From Camelus bactrianus (Eukaryota; Chordata; Mammalia; Artiodactyla; Camelidae): a stretch of 64,000 nucleotides of DNA. Below are positions 55,866 through 64,000 of this stretch, one piece after another. A model generated the notes under the pieces. That model was not told the origin of the DNA and made no database searches. It saw nothing but the letters and a program-made list of their open reading frames with translations. Location of the stretch: assembly GCF_048773025.1 (NCBI RefSeq), contig NC_133541.1, positions 103,393,912-103,457,911 on the forward strand, read 5' to 3'. How positions within the stretch are numbered: position 1 is the first letter of the stretch; every line of letters starts with the position of its first letter. The translations under genes and the position numbers were made by a program.

Positions 55866-57696
55866 TGGCCATGAATGTTCAGTGCGATTTTGAATTGATA
55901 GTTATTGAGCAACTATATGCTAGTCAACATGCTAAGTTATTATTGTATGTTCCAAAGTATAGCATATTCTTCATTTGAATAGAATACCTGAATTCCCAGT
56001 AAAACTGATACCCTGTAAGGTGGAGTAATAATTAGACTTTATAAGGAAGAATGTCCATGTATCTGAGTACCAAGTCTGTCATATCATGGTGATCACCACT
56101 GCTCTCCTAAGCTAGGCGTACATTAAGGCTGAATGAGTAAGTAGGAGTGAGCTCAGTACATGGCTGTCTGCACATACAAGGGGTATAATTTAATGGTGGT
56201 GCCTCAGTGCCTTTCAAAATGGCATCTCACTTATTCTAAAAAAAAAAAAAATGGAATAAATAGCAAACTGGAGGTCTCAGGCAGTATGTCAAGATACTTT
56301 ATAGAGCCAAAGAAAGCTATAAAACAAAGCAAACCAGCAAGCAAAAATTCACTGACAGATAAAAGCAATAGTCTGCTTTGAGCTGTGTCTTCTCTGGTTC
56401 TATGATTCAGTGTCTTTCCTTCCCAAGTGTATATTTTTCTTGAGATATTAAAGCCTCATGGGGAGATGATGGCATTTTCATTTCAGCAACACTTTATACC
56501 AGTCTTCATGATCTTTCACTGTGTCTAACGCGTGCTTTACGTAGATCTGGAAATTGTGGGTGTGACTGCAATAGTGGGTTAGAAAACTCCAGATAAAATG
56601 AAAACTTCATTCTGGATCAATCACATTATCTAAGTGCCTGGAAACATAAATGACTACAGCTCAAAATATTAATCTAAACATTGCCATTGTTTCCTGCTGT
56701 CTTAACTGCAATATGATCAGATACAAATACTGGTTGACACACCATGATACTTTAGAGTTGGAACCAACCTAAAAACAGGGTGATCAAATAAATATGGGAG
56801 GAGGACTTAGACCGAGGGAGGTGTTCAAATCTATGGGTGTTCATAGAGTTTAAAGGTTGGCATATATACATTTTGAGATGAGGAGATTTATTAAAATTGA
56901 GAGGTGGGGTTTTAAGCTATTAACAGGGATATAATAGCATGCTTAATATTATCAGTAAGTAAACATGTAAATGGGTGATGTAGAAATGGATGAAAGAACC
57001 TCTGGTCAAATGTAGCAGATTGAATGTACATGTTCATGCTTGTTTCTCAAAAACAATAGTGGAAAACAATGACAGTGAAGACAATAGAGATGTAAGTCTA
57101 CGAAGAGAAAGAATGTCGGGGGAGAAGACCCCAGATGAGAGACAGCAACAGCACACAGAGGAGGGAAATGGATGGAAGAATGATAGCAGACTAGCAGAGC
57201 AGATGAAGTTGAAATCTGCCTGCTTAATGCAGCCAGTTAGCACCTAGCCAGCGTCAGCCCCCAGACCTCAGAAAGGTTCAGGATTTGGAACTCTTGAGTA
57301 ATTCTAAAGGAAATGGAGAGGGGTGAGGCTGAGTGGAGAGGATTATTTGGAAACCTGTGTAAGGTGCAGTTGCCCCGGTACCCCTACCCTATGCTAGACC
57401 CCCCCCCCCCAACCCCATGTGACCACTCTGCTCACCTTCAGATGCTGAGAGCTTCACTTGCTGGGGAAATTGAGCCGAGAACATCTAGACTTGTACCAGA
57501 CTGTATGATTACAACTTTCCATTACACTTAGTATTTGTACTTATTCCTTTGTTTTCATGGCTGTTGTTTATAATGCTAAACAGATGAACTTTATGTGTTG
57601 TTTTTTTCCAGTATATAGTTATCTACACAAATACTCTAAGGTTTGAAATACTAGTTTACAGCTTAGTACTAGAAGCAGAGTTTTCTCTAAAGTAAC
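55866..57696. other. Unique DNA with a C-rich tract
   Basis: About 1.8 kb with no interspersed repeat or gene recognised. It contains an A run (about 56238-56250), the second copy of the 22-base match (56587-56608), and a C-rich tract (57372-57416) with 13 consecutive C. Frames of 72-85 codons around 57000-57530 are unrecognised. Confidence 0.5.
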
Positions 57697-58262
57697 TCTT
57701 ATGGAAGTATAGTTGATTTACAGTGCTGTTAACTTCTGGTGTTCAGCATAGTTATTCAATTACACACGTTGTGTATTCCTTTTTGTATTCCTTTTCATTA
57801 TAGGTTATTACAGGATATTGACTATAGTTCCTGTGCTATACAGTAGGCCCTTGCCATTTATCTATTATATATAGTAGTTAGTATCTGCAAACTCCAAACT
57901 GGCAATTTATTGCTCCACTCCCTACTGTTTCCCCCCTGGTAACCACAGTTTTGCTTTCTATGTCTGCAAGTCTGTTTCTGTTTTGTAAATAAGTTCATTT
58001 GTTGACTTTTTTTAGCTTCCACATATAAGTAGTATCATATGGTATTTTGCTTTCTGTTTCCGGCTTACTTTACTTAATATGACAATTTCCAGGTCAATCC
58101 ATGTTGCTACAAATGGCATTATTTTATTCTTTTTTTATGGCTGAGTAGTGTTCCATTGTATACATGTACTGCATCTTCTTTATCCAGTCATCTGTTGATG
58201 GACATATGGGTTGTTTCTGTGTCTTGGCTATTGTAAATAGTGCTGCTGTGGACATTGGGGTG
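57697..58262 (-). repeat. Young L1 3' end, 5'-truncated
   Basis: Reverse-oriented: 'ggaagtatagttgatttacag', 'ttctggtgttcagcatag', 'cctgtgctatacagtagg', 'ccacatataagtagtatcatatgg', 'ggctgagtagtgttccattg', 'gtcttggctattgtaaatagtgctgctgtgg'. Ends at about 58262 in ORF2. Its 3' UTR wording is of the general cetartiodactyl type and differs from the 36 kb copy. Confidence 0.85.
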
Positions 58263-58264
58263 CC

Positions 58265-58440
58265 CTCACCAGTAAGTTACTTAACATAGCTTGGACTTAT
58301 TTTCTTTATCTTTAACATAAGGCCAGTGGTTCTACTCATCTCATGGTCTCATGGAGTTTTATGAGGACTAAACGAGTTCACCCATGCATCATGTTTAGAA
58401 TTTCACATATTGTTGTTAGCACTATTACTATCATCTACAT
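58265..58440 (+). repeat. MIR SINE
   Basis: 'ccagtaagttacttaacatagc', 'ttattttctttatctttaaca', 'gagttttatgaggactaaacgagttc' and 'atcatgtttagaatttcaca' follow MIR. Confidence 0.65.
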
Positions 58441-59114
58441 AAAGTTGACAAGAAAATGGTGTTATTAGAAAAGGAAACAGTTTCCAGGAATGTATACATC
58501 AAAGGATGTAAGTGGAGGAGATATGTATTTTTATGTAAAATAAAAATTTTTCATAATCTGTGAGACCAGCACACTCACTGGCTCTGCCCCGTAGGTAAAT
58601 TTCTGATCAGTAGGGTCACGCTTCTGTCTTTCCAATTCAGTGAGTTAGGAGTGCTCTTACAGTAAAGGAGTAAAATCAAAATTATTTTATGATGTGATAT
58701 TCAGCAAAGGGGACAACAGGTTCCTTTTCATCATCCAGAAATAGGTGCTATAATTATGAAAACTTCTGACGTAGAAGTGAGCTAGTCAATATGCTCATGT
58801 TATTTATTTAAAGTGTAAATTTTCTGTCTGTTCCATAAGGCAGCATACTGTGCTGCTTCTCAGCAACATAGAAGCTGTGTATTTGAAACTCCAAAGCAAG
58901 CACTGATAAAAGAAACAAAACCACTGGATTTTATTTTGGATCCAAGTAATGGCTTAAACAATTTCTCTTCATAAAATTAATTAGGTTAATTAAACAATTT
59001 CTCTTCCTAAAATTATTTCCTTTTATTTTCATTTTTCACATTATAGAAACAAAAGAGTGGTGGGAAGGGGAAAATTTCAAAATAACTCTTCATTTCTATT
59101 TTATTTTTAAAATA
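58441..59114. repeat. Unique AT-rich DNA with a 36-bp tandem duplication
   Basis: No interspersed repeat recognised. A 25-base unit (taaacaatttctcttc followed by ataaaatta or ctaaaatta) occurs at 58955-58979 and again at 58991-59015, a tandem duplication with a 36-base period. Confidence 0.7.
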
Positions 59115-59420
59115 TAATTTGGACAGTCAAGAATGTTTTGTGGGGGAAGATGATGAAGTCAAGTTGAGATGTGGTGAATGGGAAGTAACCGGGTGGCACC
59201 CAGTGCTGATGGTGGATTGGAAGTTGTGTAGATGGCTTGTCACCCAGAGGAGGGGCCTGTACTGGTGACATCTATGGGAGAAATGGCCTTAGAAATGAAG
59301 CCAAGCTCGTAAGTGGTAGCACCTAGAAAAAGAGTAGAGAATAAGAAGAGGGGAAATTCAGGAGTAGACCTTAAAGACAGCCCACATTTAAAGCCTGGCT
59401 TGAAAACTGGCTCCCCACGA
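59115..59420 (-). repeat. L2 LINE upstream fragment
   Basis: 'aatggccttagaaatgaagcc', 'gtggtagcacctagaaaaagagtagagaataagaagagggg' follow, in reverse, the more upstream part of the L2 3' region also seen at 2285-3315. Confidence 0.5.
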
Positions 59421-59430
59421 TGAATAAAAT

Positions 59431-59470
59431 AGGAAGGAAGGAAGGAAGAAGGGAGGGGAAAGGGAGGAAG
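59431..59470. repeat. (GGAA)n, G/A-rich
   Basis: Five GGAA units at the start, then GGGA-type variants; pure purine apart from the edges. Confidence 0.85.
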
Positions 59471-60099
59471 AGCTGGCCCAACCAAACGTGTCCCACCTAG
59501 TTCTGACACTTATATTCTCAGTAACATTTTCACTCTGTGTTAATTCTGTGCAACAGTCATTTAAAACAATTCAGAGCAAAAAGCGGAGTACGTACAACTA
59601 TCTTTTTATATTTATAGACCTGGAAACAGATTTTTCCTTTATAATCTTGGGTAAGTGACTTAACCTTTTCAAATCTTGACTTTTTTTCAGTTTTAGAAAA
59701 GTTAGACCAGAAAACAGAAGTCTCATACAACTTACTCTGGAATCTTCTCCACTGCCTAGTAAATATCAGATGTTTTAGAAATACTGAATTATAAATGGGC
59801 AGTTTTGATGTTTGTGGCAAAATAGCATGTTAATTATGCTTTTTTTTATGTTTGTGATAGTACTGCTAATTCTCTGTAAAATGGAGAAGAGGTGAAGAGT
59901 TTCCTTATTAATAAAATCTTAGTTGTCAAATAATTTTCATTGTGCATATATTCAAGAATAGTATGGAATGAGGAGGAGGCAGAGGGCGCCAGAAAGAGGA
60001 GTAAACTAGAATTCTCACGTCAGCTCTCCAATTAACCGATTGAGTAACCTCAGACTCTTAAGGCTAGACAACCCTGGAAAATTAACTCCAAGAAGGATA
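59471..60099 (+). repeat. Unique DNA with a MIR fragment at 59625-59720
   Basis: 'taatcttgggtaagtgacttaaccttttcaaatc' (about 59641-59675) is the MIR core in plus orientation. The rest is unique AT-rich DNA. Confidence 0.55.
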
Positions 60100-60340
60100 A
60101 TAGCAGATTATATTTATTTAGCATTTCATTATCATCCTGTCCCTGGTTCAGACTGTTTTCCAGATATTATTTTATTTCAATCTCACAGCATCCCTGCAAG
60201 TTTAGAACTACTATCCCCACTTCAAAGATAAGAAAACTGAGGCTCAGAGAGTTGAAGTTATTTTCCTGATGTGAGAGCTAGTAAGTGGTTTAGATAGAAT
60301 TGTGATTCAGCCTATTTATATTTAAAGCATATACCATTTC
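60100..60340 (-). repeat. MIR SINE, nearly full length
   Basis: 'tttatttcaatctcacagcatccctgcaag', 'actactatccccacttcaaagataagaaaactgaggctcagagagttgaagtta', 'gagagctagtaagtgg' are MIR in reverse and well preserved. Confidence 0.85.
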
Positions 60341-62039
60341 TAATGAATCACTCAAAAATAGGTAGTATGTATGAACGTTCTTTATAAGCTGCCAAAAGCT
60401 ATCCAAATACAGGTTATGATTACAGTAAATTAGTTATTTTAACCAAAGCCTATAAAGTTGATGTTATCTTTACCTCCCTGCTATAATGTTATAATGGAAG
60501 TGTAACACAACATCGAAGTAAAATCAACTGCAGACAGTAATTTAGTAAACTAAACAGATCATATTTTCTGGATGCTGAATACATGTTTTACCATAACCCA
60601 CTGAGACACTTCCCTCTTTGTCAACTAATAGGTTTTTGATGAGACCATTTTAGATCCATCTAGAGTTATATTATAAATTTTAATTTGCTCTATTTATTTA
60701 ATGAAGGTTATTGAGACTAATTCTCATTTTCTTGCAAATGTAAAAAAAAATGATTTCCACTTAATTAAAATTAATGACCTTCACACTGACAAAGATTTTT
60801 TAGTTCAGAAAATGAGATTTAAGACAGTGCAAAAGGAGAGCCCAGCACAAATGTAATAAATTGGGAGAAGCCTTCTTTGGCACACATGATGACAGTTTCC
60901 TTTGCAAGTTTCAATTCCTTCATCTCCAAAATTAGTGAGGAGAAATTGCAGTTTGCTAACAGAACGTGGGATTCTTTATAACAAGTGACACTGCTTTGGT
61001 TTTGGGCTCCTGTCTCATTTATGCCTAAACATTGCATTTTGCTTAATTTGAAAAAATTCACTCAATATGAATGAGTAAAGGAGTAGGGGAAATGGAATTT
61101 AAATACCATAAAAGCCACCCTTAATATTGTGTCATTTTGTGCACAGTCAAGCTTTGGATATTAATGGGAAAATTAAAAAGTTCCCACATAAAACTGGAAG
61201 CTGAGGCAAACAGCGAAGCGTGTTTTGTTGTGGACACCTACTGAATATACTCCTCATGTGAAGCCTCCCTAGCACCCTGTGAGCTGTATGTATAATTTAT
61301 TAGAAAAGCAAAAGTAAAATCCCCTCCATGCTAAATTGCAGAATTTACTTCTTAAAGTCAGTGGACAGAGTAAGTTTCTTTTTAACAGCAGTGATTCAAG
61401 GACAAATGCGTTGAAGCTTCTATTTGAATGTAAAGTCAAATTTCACTTAGCAAATTTGTGAAAATTGAAGATCAAAAGAAATGAAAGCAGTCAGAATTTC
61501 TTCCTAAAACAACAGGTTGTTGAGTTTGCAGACTGCCCTGTAGACACCAATCCTTGTTCAAGTCCAATGTAGCTATTTTCTTTACTCTCTTTGGAAATGA
61601 GAGACTGGGAGAAATGTTCACCACATGATGGCGTAGGCCATATTCCTAGGACATTTATTCAATGGGCCCTTAGGTGCTTTGAAAATAAAAACAGTTGCGT
61701 CGTCCCTGGGACTCGGGGAGAATGGTTAAAAGTGGTCTGCTGAAGAAACGTGATGCCTGTTGAATCACGACACACTGCTCTGAGTGGACTGTCTGCGGCA
61801 GTCACCTGGGGTGAGTAGATGATTTATTGCTCCCGAGGGAAGAAAGAAGAAAAAGGGCAGTTTCCATTCTGGCTTGTCTGTCAGTATTTGGGAGTCATTT
61901 TGTTGGAACAGGTGGTGGTATTTGACCAGGACAGTGATGGGTAAGTTGGCCAAAGACTGACTGGATTTATTCACAGTGAAAGGCAAGGAAGGGAGGGGCT
62001 GAAGGCAACAAGTTTTATTTGAAATAATTTGTTTTTAAA
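60341..62039. other. Repeat-poor unique DNA
   Basis: About 1.7 kb with no interspersed repeat or gene recognised. Frames of 73-80 codons on the minus strand are not recognisable. Confidence 0.5.
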
Positions 62040-62485
62040 AGAACATCTAATGCCATTTGCAGCAACGTGGATGGACCTAGAAATTGTCATATTAAGTGAA
62101 GTAAGTCACACAGAGAAAGACAAATATCACATGATATCACTTCTATGTGAAATCTGAAAATAAATAAAATGATACAAATGGACTTATTTACAAAACAGAA
62201 ACAGACTCACAGACATAGCAAAGAAACTTAGGCTTACCAAAGGGGGAGTCAGGAAGCATTAATGAGGAGTTTGGGGTTAGCAGCTACAAACTACTATACA
62301 TAAAATAGATAAACAATGAGGACCCTGCGGTATAGCACAGGGAACTATATCCAATATCTTGTAATAACCTATAGTAGAAAAGAATATAAAAAAGTGTATG
62401 TATATGTATAACAATCATTTTTGCTGTACACCTGAAACTAACACAACATCGTAAATCAACTATCCTTCAATAACAATTTTTTTGA
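62040..62485 (+). repeat. Young L1 3' end, 5'-truncated
   Basis: Plus-oriented: 'gcagcaacgtggatggacc', 'agtaagtcacacagagaaagac', 'caaaacagaaacagactcacag', 'tagcacagggaactatatcc', 'gtacacctgaaactaacacaac'. Ends with a 'caactatccttcaataacaa' 3' terminus. It is well preserved. Confidence 0.85.
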
Positions 62486-62964
62486 AAGCCATCTGAGATG
62501 ATGCTTCCTCAGGGGCTGTGCTGAATGTACTCAAGTGCTAAGGCTGCCAGCATTCAGGAAGCCCTGCAGTGGGGTCTGACAAGCCGACAACAGTATCCAG
62601 GCTTGTTTTGATCTTCCAGGACTCATCAGGCTTTGCAGCTGTTCTTTCTCAAAGAAGCTCTCGGACAGGAAGGGAATAATTCATTTACCCTGAACGCGTA
62701 AGTCAGGATCAGAAAGGCCAAGGACAGGGCTCATGGGTTGCTGGGTCCTCCCCTTCTGCCCCAGCAGCCTCTTACAGAGCTCTGCGGGCCAGGTGGCCAG
62801 ATTGGACATGGAAAATAGTGATGTTGCCGGGTGAGCCCATGATGTCTGTGAAAAGAATGCACTCAAGGGCCACTAAAGCTCTAGTTCATATTCACATAGT
62901 TCTTAATCCTGCCTTTTTCTAGAGGACAAAAGAAGGAATACATGATCATTTCACTAAAAACAAA
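62486..62964. other. Unique DNA
   Basis: Nothing recognised. Confidence 0.5.
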
Positions 62965-63330
62965 CCATTTACTTAGTGTCTACTAAGTGCCAGGCACTGT
63001 GCTAGGCTTTGGGGGTATAAAAATAAATATATAGATTCTTTGCCCTTGATAAGCTTAGTTTAGTGTGAAATGTAAGAAATGAAACAATTACATCTGTGTA
63101 TATGTATATATAAATAAACACAAAATATAATATTATTTCTAAACAGAAATCATAGGGTGCAATGATTGATTACAGTGGGGAGTACCTGATCTAGCTGAGG
63201 AAGTGTCATTTTAACGGAGACAAAAAATAAGGAAGATTTCACAAGTTAGGGAATGTAGGAGAGTGTCCAGGAAATACAAGGAGCCTGTGAGGGAAAGTCT
63301 GTTGAGCTCTAGAACCAAGAGTGTGCAGAG
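62965..63330 (-). repeat. L2 LINE 3' region
   Basis: 'ttagtgtctactaagtgccaggcactgtgctaggctttggggg' at the left edge is a well-preserved L2 3' end in reverse; 'tcatagggtgcaatgattg' and later parts are more diverged. Confidence 0.75.
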
Positions 63331-63944
63331 GCGACCTGAGTGAGAAATTAAAGGAAAGGTGAGGAGACGGGAGGGTGTCTCATGGGAGCTGGTGATGAAG
63401 CACAGGTCAGAAAGGGGGTCGCCTTGGGAGAAAGTGTTGTGAAAATAGCTCCTTCAACCCCCTTTTTCTGTGACATGTGAACAGAGGCGAGGACACAAAC
63501 TCAGTGGTGGAGTTATTAGCAGCCAGGAAACACACAGACCACATCTCTTGATGCCAAAGGAGCTCAGATTTTAAAAAGACTGGTTGAGCTGATTCTCCTT
63601 GAAGATTCACTTTGGAAGTCAGTTCTATTGCTTTATGCCCTGTGTTGATCTTGAGGTGCCACAGTTAAATAATCGATAAAAGTATTTATAATCTGTGCCT
63701 TCACCTTGGACCTACCTTTCCTGAATCACTTGAGTGAGTCTCACAGTTGGCTGGTTTAGAGCCTTGGCACAAATGATCCCTCTGATACACAAATCGAATA
63801 GAAGTTATGGTTTATTGTGATAACTTAAGAATATGCTGTCTCACCAGAGCATAGCATAGAACATCAGAGCAGCCCAGTAAAAAAGTGTTTGAAATTTCCC
63901 AGTTCCTCTTGGAAGATCCTCTTGATATTCTTCCAGTCTAGGGT
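63331..63944. other. Unique DNA
   Basis: Nothing recognised. Confidence 0.5.
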
Positions 63945-64000
63945 GAGGACACTTAGGTTGTTTCCGTATCTTGCTGTTGTAAATGATGCTACAATAAGCA
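63945..64000 (-). repeat. L1 ORF2 end fragment, runs off the window
   Basis: 'acttaggttgtttccgtatcttgctgttgtaaatgatgctacaataagca' is the reverse of the L1 ORF2 end; the element continues past 64000. Confidence 0.65.

Noticed and set aside
1-64000. tRNA, rRNA, U6, 7SK or other small RNA genes
   Set aside because: I looked for the familiar box A/B and U6 and 7SK wording and found none; only MIR tRNA-like remnants are present.
1-64000. CRISPR arrays, operons, phage or bacterial defence systems
   Set aside because: The direct repeats here are microsatellites and transposon copies; the mammalian repeat families throughout rule out a prokaryotic source.

Overview
This window looks like ordinary nuclear DNA from a placental mammal: AT-rich, dense in degenerate interspersed repeats (L1, L2, MIR, hAT-Charlie/MER5-type, ERVL-type LTRs), with no open reading frame longer than about 150 codons and none that I recognise as a protein. 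The youngest repeats are L1 3' ends (about 4050-5134, 34289-34506, 36370-36695, 57697-58262, 62040-62485). Their 3' UTR wording is of the cetartiodactyl type, and the form in the 4 and 36 kb copies resembles what I remember of camelid L1. No ruminant BovB or Bov-tA and no pig PRE-1 SINE was noticed. A camelid source is therefore my best guess; it is an inference from memory, not a search result.

Layout. 0-6 kb: mostly unique DNA, a 136-bp pure polypyrimidine run (1598-1733), a long L2, and a young L1 carrying a 63-bp alternating purine-pyrimidine tract. 6-12 kb: a long L2, a MER5A, an ERVL-type LTR fossil, and a further unassigned repeat. 12-15 kb: L2, MIRs and an old L1. 15-19.6 kb: few recognisable repeats. 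19.6-25.7 kb: three copies of one unassigned ancient repeat (called family F here), an old L1 and MIRs. 25.7-28.5 kb: the most repeat-poor stretch. 28.5-37 kb: MIRs, L2s, two nested L1 insertions and a second ERVL-type LTR fossil. 37-39.4 kb: unique. 39.4-43.8 kb: L2, MIR, MER5A and a 3.6-kb degenerate L1 with an unidentified 247-bp insert. 43.8-54 kb: MIRs, L2s, MER5-like and two small DNA-transposon relics among unique DNA. 54-64 kb: L2 and L1 fragments, with long unique stretches at 55.9-57.7 and 60.3-62.0 kb.

Genes. I cannot support any protein-coding exon, RNA gene or processed pseudogene. The window is most likely intergenic or intronic, and which of the two cannot be told from the sequence alone. 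No CRISPR, operon, phage or toxin system is present, and I found no convincing undescribed biological system. The more unusual items are structural: the polypyrimidine run, the Z-DNA-like tract and its sister microsatellite at the same L1 position, the unidentified L1 insert, a 22-base exact match between two otherwise unlabelled regions, and the repeat-poor 25.7-28.5 kb block. Repeat boundaries are read by eye and may be off by tens of bases; family names come from memory of consensus sequences.
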